The translations under genes were made by a program, and so were the position numbers. This document shows, piece by piece, positions 1-12,757 of a DNA stretch of 64,000 bases (within the stretch, counting starts at the first letter, position 1; each line of letters starts with the position of its first letter). This DNA is from Ligula intestinalis (taxonomy: Eukaryota; Platyhelminthes; Cestoda; Diphyllobothriidea; Diphyllobothriidae): the NCBI GenBank assembly GCA_036362985.1, contig JAYGXS010000004.1, forward strand, positions 2,196,201 to 2,260,200. Reading direction: 5' to 3'. Under the pieces are notes generated by a model. That model made no database searches, was not told the DNA's origin, and saw only the letters and a program-made list of their open reading frames with translations.

Positions 1-215
1 GCAGACGATTCACCCACGTTTTTTCTGCCAATTGCCTCCTAATCGAGTCCGCGTCTCGCGAATCGACCAATCAGCACCCGAAAGTTGACTATGTGTGCCT
101 ATACACTGACGTACAATTGGATGACACTTTAGATTGGTCTATTACAGCATTATAAATATCAGCTCCCGGGACATGTTTGCCAGTTTCTTGCTTTTTCTCT
201 GATTTTTCGCTTGTA
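1..215 (+). other. Upstream flank / probable 5' UTR of the KLHL-type gene
   Basis: No coding signal is seen here. A pyrimidine-rich stretch (170-213) directly precedes the ATG at 216 and could be 5' UTR or a trans-splice acceptor region, since flatworm mRNAs are often trans-spliced. No TATA box was identified with confidence. Confidence 0.3.
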
Positions 216-3200
216 ATGGCTGCTGCACAAGCACAACTTTTTGAGGATGATTTTCCTCTTGTCCGAAGCTGCCCTCTCCTCAATGAACTGCGCCTTACCG
301 AGGAGATTGAGGACCTCATCATAAACGTAGGCGCCATTGTTGTTGGCGCTCATTACACGTGGCTTTTTCTGTGTTTTAGGTAAAGGATAATGCGTGGGTC
401 CACGCTCATCGGATCATACTGGCTGCTCGAATTCCTACCTTGCGGAGGACTCTTAGTGGTCCCCGCAGACAGGAGAATACTGTACTCAGTTGGCCTACAG
501 TGACCCTAAGGTGACTTTCTCATTATGGTGCTTACTGTTTTTATACTTTTTAGCACCGCGTCAGCATTACTGGAGTATGTTTATACGGGTCAAGCACGGA
601 TAACAGAAGCCAATGTTAGGGGCATTGTTGCCCTGGCAAAGATGGTTGATGTGGTCAAGTTAGCGGATTGGGGAGTAACTTTCATGACGAACAGGTGAGT
701 GTTTCCCCGATTAGTTCTGTCTAACTGTGTGCTCTCAAGTCTCAATTTGGACAACCTGGCAAATACCTGGGACTGTGCACAATCGCTGAAAATCGAGCCA
801 CTGATGGCAGCCTGTATCAACCTAATGAAGACACACTTTGAGGGGATCATTTGCAGTGATCTGTTTGTGCGTCTTCCAGCTAATACAATGCTGACGCTGC
901 TGCGAGACGACAATCTGTCGGTTTCCTCTGAGGAGGCTGTATTTGCGGCAATCGCCTGCTGGGTGGGTCCTGGCTCAGAGGACCACAATGAGCGGCTCAA
1001 ATTGCACGCACCAGTGATGCTGAAAGAGGTTCGATGGCTTCAGACGAGTATCCAATTCCGAAATCGCCTCATGGCGAGTCATGAAATATTCAATGAAAGT
1101 AGAGATTGCCTGTAAGTGTAAGTTGTTTAACCTTAAGGTTTTATGAAAGTCGGTTTTTGGGCCTAGTTGAACAGTGGATGCAGTTCGAAGCCGAAAACAA
1201 ACCTCCCTGTCCCTTCAACCAAAACAGAAGATCGTCAATTCGGAAGCTCCTAGTCTTTGGAGAGGATAAAAATGAGTACGGGCGGTGGTCTGTCCTCGGC
1301 TTTAATTCAGACCTTCAACAAGAGGAACGAATTGCCGATATGGAAGGTCATTGGTATGCGTCCTACAGTGTCATTGGCGGTGAGTTGCATAACAGTTATG
1401 TACACTCTTTTGCATGCTCTTTTCTTGAAAGTTGCATAGCTCATGCCTTTTGCGGCATTATCAATCAAGCTAAATACAAGTGTCACCAATTGGTGCATAG
1501 GATAGACATTGCGAGTTCATTCGCTTGTCTGCCTTGCACGCGGTTAATATTTTATGCCAAATATTCCGACAAGATTAACAATAATTTTGGAGTCAGCTGT
1601 CCTGCGGGAAATGTTTTTTTTTCGGGGCCACCGTCGATTCACCATATTCTTGTCCAGCAGTTAGTTGTGTCATTATTTGTGTTTCGAACGACGCGAGTTT
1701 GTATTTTTTATCAAGCGCATCTAGCGATTTTAGTTTCTACCCTTACACGTCATTCTCGGCTTGTTTTATTTTGTCCTCTGTGATAGAGAGCATTTTTATG
1801 GTTGGAGGACAAAAACCTGGGTCATCGCGCGTCTTCGAGTTTCTGCCTAGAGAGCGGCACTGGCGTGAGAGGGCGCCGCTCGCCGCTAAACGTGATTCAC
1901 ACGCAGCCACAATCGTGCAGGCAGGCGGGGCAGGCGAGATGCTCCTGGGTGTTTTCGGTGGTTACGTCGACGGGGTCACCTCCCTTTCCACCTGTGAAGT
2001 GTACGATGTCAGTCAGGACAGGTAAGGACACACTTGTCGTGTGTGTGTGTGCGGCAATATCTTTTGCTTACTTTCCTTGGTGTGCAAAATGTCACTTTTA
2101 TTCACACTGGCTCCTTCCTCACACACATACTTTCACCTCCAACAGATGGTACAAGCTGCCTGACATGCAAGAGAAGAGGATCGGACCAGCCGCCGCCTGT
2201 CTGCCTGACGATAGTCGGGTGTTTGTTTTTGGCGGTGGGAAGAAATACTCCTCCTGGCTTGCCTCAGTTGAGTTCTGCCAGCTGGGAGCAGATTGGCAGG
2301 AGAGGGCAACCACAGCTAGCAGCACGGACTTTTGGGAGACAGCTATGCCCATGAGGACGGCGCGTTGGGGGCTCGCAGCCACTCCCTTTCGCGGACGCAT
2401 CCTAGTCGCTGGTGGTTACGATGGATCGGATTTAAACGTTGTGGAAATGTTCTTACTGCCAGATGCCAACAGTCCCCGCGGCCAGTGGACAGAGCTGGCC
2501 CCGATGAAGCAGCCTCGCTCTTGGTTCACCCTTCTCACCTCCGCGGATGCGGTGTTTGCTCTGGGTGTGTAGGGCGCCTGCTCCTCTGCCCTGCAGTGGT
2601 GCAAAATTAATTGCATTCTTGCTTTCTGTCTTTGAGTCTCATGCCATTCAGTGCCCGTAGGCCATTTTGTGTGGTGAACAGATTATGACAATCGCAGGTG
2701 ACACCACTTACAGATACTTGGATATGACGTTCGAGGTTTTCTTTTTGTTTGCACACTGGCTTTTGAGTTCACAGTATGGTACCCGTTTGGAGTAATAGGG
2801 ATTACCATGATAGTCAAAACTTCCAGTGGTAATTCATTTTTAATTGATTAATTGATGTTTTATTTTTTAGTTTACTGCTTTTTAAACTATCGTACTTTGT
2901 GTAGTTAGTGTGTGTTAGTTTTTTATGATAGTATTATGTACTATTGCCTGCTTTTGGTTACTATAGTGCCCCACCCTTGGTGATATCTATAATAGACTGT
3001 TACCAAAGGTACTTGGTTTGCTGTCCGCATTGTCGATCCTTTTTACCTCTTTCTTTTAATTTTTAAATGCAGATCTTGAAAAAAAGCTTTTTTCCAAATT
3101 TGTAGGCAACGAAAGTGCACCGAGCAATACTGTGGAGGCTCTTATCCCACCTGACGGTGCAGCTGCCTATACGAACGACCTCACATCTTGGACCTGGTCC

Positions 3201-3260
3201 ATCAAGAGCCCAATAGAAACTCTTGAGCGAATATGGGGAGCGGCGTTCTTGCGCATGTAA
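216..3260 (+). CDS. BTB-BACK-Kelch (KLHL-type) protein, 8 exons, complete
   Basis: Exons read as 216-326, 380-510, 554-694, 740-1111, 1138-1379, 1787-2021, 2146-2564 and 3106-3260. All introns are GT-AG and the sum is 1806 nt (601 residues plus TAA). Residues about 15-125 form a BTB/POZ domain (HAHRIILAAR, then ALLEYVYTG), about 128-240 a BACK domain, and about 270-560 Kelch repeats with the usual GG pairs (FMVGGQ, GVFGGY, VFGGGK, LVAGGYDG). Four to five blades are clear; six is usual. Proteins of this family normally act as substrate adaptors of Cullin-3 ubiquitin ligases in the cytoplasm; the substrate here is unknown. The start is the first in-frame ATG before the BTB domain. Introns 1-4 are 53, 43, 45 and 26 nt; introns 5-7 are 407, 124 and 541 nt. 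The last exon adds about 50 residues after the Kelch domain. Family assignment is firm; the orthologue is not. Confidence 0.9.
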
Positions 3261-3293
3261 TCTTCAATGCCTCTGATGCAACTTAAAACTACC

Positions 3294-3299
3294 AATAAA
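3294..3299 (+). terminator. AATAAA poly(A) signal of the KLHL-type gene
   Basis: An exact AATAAA lies 34 nt after the TAA stop at 3258-3260, in the sequence ACCAATAAATGAC. The same motif recurs in a downstream copy near 4188, supporting a duplicated 3' end. Confidence 0.65.
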
Positions 3300-3639
3300 T
3301 GACTTAAAGTAAAAACCTCTGCTTCGCCATCTTTAATTGGAAGTATCAGTGGGCTGTGCGGTTCAAAGCAAAAAAGCGGGGAACAAAGTAAGCATTTTTA
3401 CATCTGTCTCGTGCCATACGATGCTCTTATCATATTTTAACAGTGAAAAGATCAAAGCGACCACCTGAGACACCGATTGCAAATACTTTAACGCATCGTT
3501 TGAGTTTTTTGCTGCTTGCACGGTTGCATTATACTTCAAAGTACTTAGCTTGCCGTTCATATTGGCAATCCCTTATATTTTTTCTTTCTTTTCTAGCATA
3601 TTTTGAACAGTAGATCGTCGTGAGAACATTTTAAAACAT

Positions 3640-3880
3640 TTATAGGCAACGAGAGCGCATTGGAAAATACTGTGGATGCTCTTATTCGACCTCATAGTGC
3701 AGCTGACTCTACTAACGACCGGCCATCTTCGACTTGGCTCTGGAAGACCCCAATAGAAACAGTTCGCTGAATTTTGGGAGCTGCAAACATTCACATGTAA
3801 ACTTGAGTGTTTTTAGTGGTAACTTACAGTGCCTTCAAGCTACCATAAAATAACTTGCAGTTAAACACTTGCTTTGCCAT
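3640..3880 (+). pseudogene. Decayed tandem copy of the KLHL last exon and 3' UTR (copy 2)
   Basis: Sequence from about 3645 repeats the last exon: TTTATAG acceptor, then GGCAACGAGAGCGCATTG matching GGCAACGAAAGTGCACCG at 3105, through to a CACATGTAA matching the true end GCGCATGTAA. The downstream segment also matches, with ACCATAAAATAACTTG in place of ACCAATAAATGACTTA. An internal change gives TGA where the original reads GAGCGA, so the copy is shortened. The offset from the original is about 540 bp. It may be a dead duplicate or an alternative last exon. Confidence 0.75.
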
Positions 3881-4019
3881 TTTATTTGGAAGTGTTGAAT
3901 GCGTGTGCAGTTCGCAACATTTTGAGAGGGGGACAACGAGTGTTGCTACATCATAGACCACGTATGCCAGCGTTCAGGCTGTCACCCGCACGAAATCGAT
4001 ATCTCCACAGAAACCCCAA

Positions 4020-4275
4020 GACCCCACACTCAGAAAGCTACCATCAGCAGGATGACAGTGTGGTGACTGGCATTTCATTCACTTCTGTCCATTCAGGAAG
4101 CATGTTTGTCAAAAGGGGAACTGCAAGTATTCGCATGTACATTTCAGCGTTTTCAGTGCTACTTTGCAGTGCCTTCAAGCTACCAATAAATGACTTGCAA
4201 TTGAATAGCTGTTTTACCATTCTTACTTTAAAGTGATTGAGGTGTGTGCAGTTCCCAATATTTGGGGGGGGGATC
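4020..4275 (+). pseudogene. Decayed tandem copy of the KLHL 3' end (copy 3)
   Basis: A third copy is recognisable mainly in its 3' half: GGAACTGCAAGTATTCGCATGTACATTTCAGCG resembles the end of the last exon (original GGAGCGGCGTTCTTGCGCATGTAATCTTCAATG). ACCAATAAATGACTTGCAA then carries the poly(A) signal. The GTGTGCAGTTC...TTGGGG segment matches both other copies. The coding part is rearranged and no intact exon remains. Confidence 0.6.
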
Positions 4276-6185
4276 AAATGAATGTTTCTACATTGTAGAT
4301 TAGGTGGGCCAGTTAAATGGTTCGAGGCAGATACTCATTCGCCAAAGTCGTATATAAATTTCGAAAATAGAAAACCCACATGTACGTACGTTAATATTAA
4401 TGAAAATTTTGTTACTTGGGGCGAAAATACAGTTCTAGAGGTCCACTTTTCTTTCCGCGATGACAAAATTTATTGAATAGTAAATGTCTTGGGACATGCG
4501 AAAATCTAGGAAATGGTTGAGCAGAACGGCGTTTGATCGCTGAAACGGATAGAACTGTCCGTCAGGTATCTTCGATGAAAACCACACATAGCAACAAATA
4601 GTGGCTGTGGACATGGATGTGTAAGTAGACTGTAGTTGGTATGCGACTATGAAATGTGCTTGTAGTTGATCTGATCGTTTACTGAACAGCTGCATCCGAT
4701 TCAGTAATATTTTAGGCTTTACAGCAGTTTGGTCTAATATACTGTATCGGGTCTGATGCAGACGTGGACAAAACGTTTGCACAGGTTATACGGTAAGGTG
4801 ATTTACAGCAAGAACATTTGGCACACAATATCAGTCAATATATTTGTCGTCCTTCCCTAATGCTGGTCCAGCTCACCTGAAATGACCTAGCCAACCTCTT
4901 TAAGTAAACGGAGTTATAAGCGAGCGCTTCGCAAATAGCATACACTTTTGGGTTTGTTCATTATGTGATTTGATATTCCGATTTATTTGGTAAATCACCA
5001 CAAGAGAAACTGGTAACCCAGGTGTTCGATTGTGCAGACTGGCAGTAAACCTTCCAAGTTCTCCTTTGGCCCCACCACACACTAAATTGATGCATATAAA
5101 TGACTGTAAATAAGGGCGTCAACCTCACGTTGATCTTGTGGTCTTTTTACCATTAATTCGCGGCTTCGACAAACATTTGATGCAAAGCAGCTGAAGTCGT
5201 TTACCGGCGATCGGTAGGCGTTCATCAATACATAAATCACATCACCACGAGTCAAGTCAAGCCAAGTTTATTAAAGGAAATATAGGCAAAACGCCTTTGA
5301 ACTCCCTCCTGTTACACAGTATTCAAGAAATGCATCGGCGCAGCCGAATATTTCAAAGAAGTCGTTGACGCAATTGTAGGTGACTACTCGCTTGTTTCAA
5401 GTAATACAGTCACATGTGGTGATGTCAGCTAACACAAACCAACAGTGTAACTGAGGAGGAAGAGCAGACAGTGAAAAAACTCCTAAGGCTGGCTCATAAT
5501 TCAAAATTGATTTTCATTTGTGGTTTTTAGGAGAAAAACTGTCGCTCGTGGGGTAGGTATGTCAATGATAGGGGCAGGATGCTTCTGTGAATGTTGGTGG
5601 CAACCATGGCGTCCATGGCGAGTCATTTCTACATCCGAAGGGCCATACGAGGAGGAGACCTCAGAGTCACGAGAACGTCCCCAATTTACCATCAACCCCA
5701 CATTTTCACCACACATGCACAAACCCAAGATCCTACATCGTAATCACGAACTACGCAGTTCTTGCATGCGTGAGGGGTTTGTTTTTCCAATGCACCTTGT
5801 GGGCGCAAAGTTAGATGTGAGATGTCCATAATCTTTAGGTGAATTTTGAGAGTATTAAATAAATAAATTACATATTTTAGGCCCAAGGAGGCCTGTCATT
5901 ACAATTATTGTGATATGTCTTGTGGAGGAGCCAGGTCGTGTCTCTTGCACGCGCAGATCGGGCTGTTTTTGGCTCGCTCAATCTTCAAATTCTAGCCTTA
6001 GCGGAGTTACTGACTCGGATAATCGAGTACTTCACGGCTCAGAGCGCATCTTCCTCATTATAAAAAAGCTGATGCGCCCTGGACTGTCAGGGTGCGCTTT
6101 GTGTCGTGGCTTGGAAGGGTGGCAACTCAAGATTCATCGTACATCTCGCAGCCAGCTCGGCGTACTTTGAGAAGAAGATAACTCG
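4276..6185. other. Intergenic, no gene recognised
   Basis: Several short open frames exist (for example 5520-5831) but none shows a domain, splice structure or composition that supports coding. Two spots, 5260-5300 and 5850-5910, read like ends of dispersed elements (TTTATTAAAGGAAATATAGGC and AATAAATAAATTACATATTTTAGGC), but no family was identified. Confidence 0.4.
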
Positions 6186-6186
6186 A

Positions 6187-6260
6187 TCGCTGCGACAGTA
6201 ATTTTATTCGCCTGACGTTTCGAGATCCGTCGCGGATTGGCCGATTGGTAGACCGCGAGT
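6187..6260 (-). mobile_element. PLE terminal fragment with partial hammerhead-like motif
   Basis: On the minus strand this reads ATCCGCGACGGAT, a 5-bp hairpin, then CTCGAAACGTCAG and GCGAATAAAATTACTGTCGCAGCGATCGAG. The same order occurs at 33.1 and 62.6 kb. The CTGATGA half of the core is missing here, so this copy would not be a ribozyme. It is a truncated remnant. Confidence 0.55.
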
Positions 6261-8945
6261 CAGGCTATGAAGGCTCCTTCTTAATGTAGCTTGTTTTTTG
6301 CGTTATTTCACACGCGAGATCTGGACTGCGCATCTGCTTTATGGGAAAATCTCGTGTGTTGTTTGCCGGAGAAAGCAGTCGTCAATGTGGCACGCGCAGA
6401 CGATCTATGCCAGCCACTGCGCCCATCCTCTCTCCCATCAGATAAATGTCGCCACAATCGTGACGGCTGGATATGAGGGAGTAACAGTAAGCTTTTCAAT
6501 CCAAACAACTGGAGTAGAGAGGCTAGATTCCCGCGGGGAAAAGGCTATTACAGTCTCGTTTCAAAAAGGTGAGTGAACTCATCCAATACCAGAGAAGATT
6601 TCATAGAGTCAGACATATTGAAAAGATAGCAAAAACGAGATGGCTCGGAATGCTGTCAACTGGTGGTATAACTATGTTCTCCTCGGAGAAGTACGAGTCA
6701 GATTGCAATATTTCTTTCTGACTATGGCCTTTACGGTACTCACAGTCAGGGGGCATCAGAACTGCTCAGGTCATATTGACTGTACCCCTAGTCATCCGTG
6801 TGAGAGTGAAATAGTGTGTTTGCACGCCCAGTTGCGGGTTTACGCCACGCTAGTCACCTGTGCCATGTCCCACAGCGGCGTTTATTCCCTCTTTCTTTAC
6901 AACGGACTCATGTGAGAGAGGACAAGGGTGGTTGTAGTACTAGTCGACAATCAATTTAATCTTCTTCAACTGCAAGGCACCGTCCCCCCCTCCCTACCTG
7001 ATTTTAGATACATAGTGAAATTATCAGGAAAGGACGCTGGTGTAAGCACGTATGCCCAAAATTTCAGGCCCCCATATACTAAATTTCAAGGCCGTAAGAT
7101 TTAAGGCCCGGGTTATTGGAATTGCTTGTAGCATCAGGAGGGTTACTTTTATGGCGTTATGGTGAGGAGTTGGGCTCGGGGTACAATGGAGCACAGGAGT
7201 AGGTAGCATCTGGAAGATCACCTCGAATACGAGCGTGAGAAAGAACCGATTTTCTTGTCGATACAACAATAGATGCGGGATTAGTCTGGTTGAAGATCAC
7301 AAACTATGCTTCACAGAGGATATTCTGAGAAGTTTGGCCTGTTGCAGCATTATATATTGTTGGTATACGTTAGAAACAGTGGCTGCTGTAGACAATGTGG
7401 GGCAAGGGTAGCCCAAACGGTGAATTTTCCAGTAAGGTGGGCCAATTAAGGTACAGAAATTAACAAACAAGTGTAACTTCAGCTAACAAGCGTTGAAAAT
7501 GATGTTATGCAATATTATTTGACATAAGACCATGTCATATTTTCGCAGCCATTAATTCCGGACAGCCGGCCTATAAATAATTTCCCTTGTTCAGGCCCAT
7601 TGTGGTATTCTTACTTTGACACAAAGTATCGTGAATCGACGATCAGGTATGATTAATTCCTCTTGGCCTAGTTACCTCCAACCCTTTATGACCGCTCATT
7701 GGGAATATTAATAGATGAGAAAACGTAAAATCTGATGCCCGCCCAAGTGTTAGCAAGTGTGCCATAGCTTTATACTCCTACAGGAGTGGTATTGGCCTTT
7801 GTGATCTGTTAAAAAGACTCAATATTTCGTTTCGGGACTACTATAAACCACAATCGCCGCGGTGCCCAATCAACGAGCAGGCACGACCTTTGATGCAGAC
7901 TTGCAGGGGCTGCTTCAACTTATGACCATACGGACATCTGAACATAAGTCTGCGCCTCAAATCCTGATTTCTGGCACTAATTACACATCGGCTTCGTTCA
8001 TACTTTACTGAGTACATTTTTCACCACATTTTCACCAAAGCTGTTGGCCACTACATTACATTTTTCCTTAAGTGTTTGTGACAGGTGTCTGCCTAAACAC
8101 TTTCGATGAACAACCCTCCGGCATCAAGCATGTGACGTACGGCAGAAGAGAGCCCTCAGTGCGAAATCACTTACTGAATAGCTGATGCCAGCAGCTAGAT
8201 TGATTAGCAGCTGCGAAATTAAGCCAATAGCGAGCGTAATTCGCAGCTCCATTTGTCTTTAGTCACTCTTCAATTGAGCGTTTTTTTGAAGCTGAGGTAA
8301 TGTAATGAAAAATCTGGCTGAAGATGCATCATTTTCTTGGCATTTGGTTTTTGGCATCATTTTGCAAGTAGTACGCGAGCACGCCCCAAAATTTCGCATA
8401 CTTGCCCCCTCACCCTTTATTGACGCTCTCATTGTTAACTCCTCTATGCTATTGAAATATCAGAATAACCAACAAAATACTTAGGTGCTTCACTAGTCTT
8501 TAACTTTACTCCCACAAACATGTAAAACGCGAAAGTTTCGATCCAGATTAGACACCAAACTACTGATTTAAAAGATGGATTTGGCTGTCTTCGATATCGG
8601 CATAATGTCAAAAGTACATAATGACAATTTAGAGGTCCATTTATTTGTAAAAATGCGTGGCAGAATCCACAGGCTCTTGCATTACAATGGTGTTTGTCCT
8701 TATTCTTCATTTTGGTGGAAATAGCTTTGCGATTTGACGACAGTTATGAGGTCCTCGGGGTAGAAACTGCAGCTGGAAGATTCTACTCTCAATTAGCACG
8801 TACCATTCGAGGAAAATAGAGTACGGTTCAGAATTCGGTCAACATGTGACATTTGCGAAAGATCGATACTCTCTCGCTAATTAGCATTGAGTAATTTTGT
8901 TATACCAATTAGCATGAAGCCTATTTTCAAGTTGTTTCAGTCAAG
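6261..8945. other. Intergenic, nothing recognised
   Basis: Open frames are short and lack domain signal. No tRNA, clear terminal repeats or tandem arrays were noticed in this stretch. Confidence 0.35.
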
Positions 8946-8947
8946 AT

Positions 8948-9660
8948 ATAATGCCAGCTTTTTAACGAGCTTCGCTCTGACAACCAACAAAACGCATGTA
9001 CTGTGAAAAATGAAAACTTAAGCAGTAAGCATTTTTATCAATAATCTTGATTGCCTTCATAAATTCAAATATATTTAAAGGAAAACCTATACATAAAATA
9101 TTTCTTTTACGCTTTTTGTGGCAAATTACGCCTTATTTATTTGTATACTAAAGGTTCTAAAAAGTTTCTAATTATGAGTTTTTTTACGATTGTGAAGTGT
9201 TCATTCATTATTCATCATATCTAATAATATATATTAATGCTGCCTACAATGTGCACAGCATGTTCCATATCTTTTGCAATATTTCATGGGAACTATGTGA
9301 CTTCTTTCTCGAACCGTAAGCGAAAACGAACTTTTCCTTAAACAGGATGTATACAGCATGCAGTTTCTAAGCCTTTAATTCAAGTGTAGCAGTTAGTTGG
9401 TCCAAAAATTATTCGGCAATTTATAAACTTTCTTAAAACTGAACAATACACTTTTTTAAGTATTCGGATTAAGGAAAGTATACTTTCCTACCAAACACGT
9501 ATAAGAAATAAGTTTTTCGTTTGTGTTTTCAATAAAATATATTTGAATTTGTAAAGGCAGTGAAAATCAATGATAAAAATGCCTATAACTTAAGTAGCCT
9601 TTTAGCAGTTCTGTTAGCGGCGAGACCGAAGCTCGTTGAAAAGCCGGCATCCTATTGTGA
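8948..9660. mobile_element. Palindromic foldback/MITE-like element, copy 1
   Basis: The left arm (8948-9130) and the right arm (about 9480-9655) are inverted relatives. Left TGCCAGCTTTTTAACGAGCTTCG matches the reverse complement of the right end, TGCCGGCTTTTCAACGAGCTTCG. Left GATTGCCTTCATAAATTCAAATATATTT matches GACTGCCTTTACAAATTCAAATATATTT. No transposase is encoded. The same structure is found at 44.4-45.1 kb and in decayed form at 55.0-55.5 kb, so this is a non-autonomous family of about 0.7 kb. Confidence 0.75.
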
Positions 9661-11526
9661 CTATATTGACTTCAAAATAGACTACCTAACTCAATGCCGA
9701 GTAGCAAAAGAGTATGAATCCCTCACATATGTCGGCACGTTACACAAATTTTGGGCCGTACTGTAGGGTTAGATTGTAGGGCAAATTTCCCCCACGCAAA
9801 ACCCTATAACCAGCGTTTTCATAGGCAAACATGCAGGGAGTAGGAATTAATGAGGAGGCCCACATAAGCTACTGTTACCGGTTGTAGTTTCGGAGAAGCC
9901 TGAATTGGGCCAGATAGTATTCAGGTAGATCAAATTTCGACAGGTGAACGTTCGAAAGCGGTAACTGGGCGTTAGCATAAACAGTTCAGTTAATCTCACC
10001 TTTAACCAGAAAAATTTGACGACGCAACCTGGTCTCAACTGACTTCAGCGCAAAGCTTGTCTTTACTACTTTGTGAATGGTTAGAAGTGGCAAGATCAGC
10101 GTTCGTGCAAACAGGGCACGGCTTGTGCAAATCACGTGACCACTGGGTCTGCCTTGGTTTATCGGCAATTCGACTGTGTACAACCGCACGTCGGATGCCG
10201 TTGGTTCGTCTTTCTGTCGTTTATTTAAATTAAAATTAAGAAGACATCAGGCTAAATGCACATGAGTGCATGGTTGAGCTAACGAATGGAACCAGGGCTT
10301 GATCTAAGACACCTTAGGAATGCTTAAAATCAATTCAGTGTTCTTGTGCAGGAAACATCTGCATCATGTTTCTTGGGTCAGCATTTGCATATGTAAGACT
10401 TGGTGAGTTCTCAAAGAATCAATTAAGAAAATTAGCGATAAGCAAACTGCAGAAAGAAATACAGCAAATATTTAAAATCCAGGTATTATTTCTGACTCAA
10501 AGTCTCTTGCACAGAGAAAGTTGGACCCTTATTCCAACTCACGCGCAGATATTGCCATCTGCTATTCCACAATAAGGTCCAAATTATACAAAAGCTCTGC
10601 GAAGGGAATGCATTTAGGTAGAGGCCCTGCTAGGTGAAAGAAGGAACAAAATACGTGTGAGCACATGTCCAAATGAAAGTTTCACGTCAGGAGGTTTATT
10701 TCTTACAGCAAGAGCTGTTCCTTGCTCGAGTGCTCAAATGGCCCCTATAGTAACAGTCCATTGATTGGACATGCGAAAAACAAATGCGAATCTTATGAGT
10801 GTTAAAAGTCAGCACGCATTTGCTACGAACGTTTTCAGCTCTTTTGAATAACATCACGTATCTAGTCTCTTTTATGGTTTATCTTCGTGGCCCCTTACGA
10901 GAGCTACTCTCCGAAGCCTTTACTTATTGCTATTTTGATTAGTTTCGCTCGTAATTGGTAAAAGACTTATAGAATACGGCTGCGTAATGCACACGTCTAA
11001 TTCTGTGGTTCCACAGCTTGCACCGCTTTCGTTCTTGTAACGCTGACTCATCGGCGTTCTGTGAACTAACTTGAGTTGTTTCCACATCAACATCTACAAA
11101 GACCACCTTTTCTGTTTTACTTTGGGCAAAAGTATGATCTAGCTATGAGGTACAAGCAGAAGTGCTCTACAAATGCGGAGGGCAATGACCACCCTTCATC
11201 CAATTTATTCATTAGTTTAGTCTGACACTAGGTTTCGCCCTTTCCACCAACAGGAATATCATATTGAAAGGTCGTCGGAATCCTAAAGCGAATATAAAAG
11301 AAGAAAAGGAATACAGATCCCATATACAAACAACAGCCATTGCAAAACTAAATCAGTAAAATGCACCATTGCCGATCCATTTTTGTGCAGCAGAGGCTTT
11401 ATCGATAGCCACACGACCCCTCCTTCCTTAAAACTATAGCCCACTGGTTAATCTACTCCGGAGATAGCTGCATCATTCCAGAATCTATGAGCATTAACGT
11501 TTATTTGCTCTGTTTAGCAGGTCAAA
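9661..11526. other. Intergenic, nothing recognised
   Basis: Short open frames only, without domains, splice structure or obvious repeats. Confidence 0.35.
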
Positions 11527-11527
11527 T

Positions 11528-12085
11528 TGGCGCGGCTTTCGAATTTGAGCCATCCATTTTTTGCTCTCCATTCACGTGGGAATTTATTATCCTATACCAT
11601 CCTTTCTAATCCTTTGCTTTCTTTGTCTGCATTTGTGATCATGAGGTCATATCTACAGTACACTGCTACCTTTTTAAATGCACGAAAAATAAGTTATTTT
11701 ATCTACAACATATCACCATCCCAATATTTGTCAAATGCGGCCAATCTGTGGCATATGCGATTCCCCAACAACACCAACATCGACAATTCTCCGTAGGATG
11801 ACAACACGAAGAAAAAAGCGTGTGAAGAAGCGGAAATGTAGAAGTTGAAAGCCGATATGCCTCCATAGTTGATGTGAATGTCGTAAAAACTTGACTTATG
11901 AGTATTACATGACCTGATACCTTTGTCCTTTTACAATGACCCTTTATTACTTTACCATCTGCTCTCCGTGTATGGAGCCATTTTTGCTGCAAATTCACGT
12001 TTTTAAAATCCTCAATATAGCATTCTTCTTCTTCTTCTTCTTTTTCTTCTTCTTCTTCTTCTTCTTCTTCTTCTTCTTCTTCTAT
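11528..12085 (+). repeat. Dispersed repeat R1, copy 1, ending in (CTT)n
   Basis: About 530 bp starting GGCGCGGCTTTCGAATTTGAG is repeated with few differences at 13263-13785. Both copies share the block TGTGATCATGAGGTCATATC and the block ACGAAGAAAAAAGCGTGTGA. This copy ends in a (CTT)n tract at about 12021-12082, like a microsatellite-tailed retroposon. A third, more diverged piece is at 38160-38370. No protein is encoded; open frames are interrupted and differ between copies. Confidence 0.8.
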
Positions 12086-12120
12086 CACACGAACTTATAA
12101 TGCCACAAAGCAACGATCGC

Positions 12121-12757
12121 TTTCGTCATCGTCGTTGCATGATGCCTAGAAGGCCATTTTGATATCAGCGTTTGAACGCATCCAAATGAAGGTTGTCCTG
12201 CTTCAAGGTCGATGCCCCTCGTGCGTGAGCTGATGTAGTAAGTACCGCTAGCCCGTGCTTGTGCAGGAGTACCTGCTCACGAATTTTGCTATGTCAGCAC
12301 TTGATAGACGAGCCAGGTAGGTCGCTCGATAACGAAAATAGGTTAAGACGGGCCTAATGCAGTCACCGCACAGAATGTGTGCAAGCGTGCTTGCCGACGG
12401 TAACGGTGCAGCAACCACTCGACATGTGATTTTGGTGATGGTAATGGTGCTTTTGTTATCGTCGTTGTATGATACCTAGAGGGGCATTTTGATAGCAGCG
12501 TTTGAACGCATCCAACTGAAGGTCGTCCTGCTTCAAGGTCGATGCGTCTCGTATGTCAGCAGGTGTAGTAAGTACCACCAGCGCAAGTGCGTGCAGGGGT
12601 AGCTACTCACGACTTTTCATATGCCCTTTTCGATAGACGAGCCACGTAGGTCGCTCGATAACGCCATTAGGTTAAGACGGGCCAAATGCAGTCACCTCAC
12701 AGAAAGCTTGCGGGCGTGCGTGCCGACGGTGATGGTGCAACATCATAGCCTTCCAAC
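12121..12757 (+). repeat. Tandem duplication, 331-bp period, two units
   Basis: The unit starting TTTCGTCATCGTCGTTGCAT (12121) recurs as TTTTGTTATCGTCGTTGTAT (12452). Shared internal blocks are AGCGTTTGAACGCATCCAA, GTCCTGCTTCAAGGTCGATG and TAGGTTAAGACGGGCC. The second unit ends near 12757. No open frame is preserved across both. Confidence 0.85.

Noticed and set aside
1106..1783. A separate 225-codon gene
   Set aside because: Its first part is KLHL exon 5 and the rest is intron 5 read through; the GT donor at 1380 and Kelch continuity at 1787 explain it.
11699..12088. Glu-rich minus-strand frame
   Set aside because: Its acidic run is the (CTT)n tail of repeat R1.
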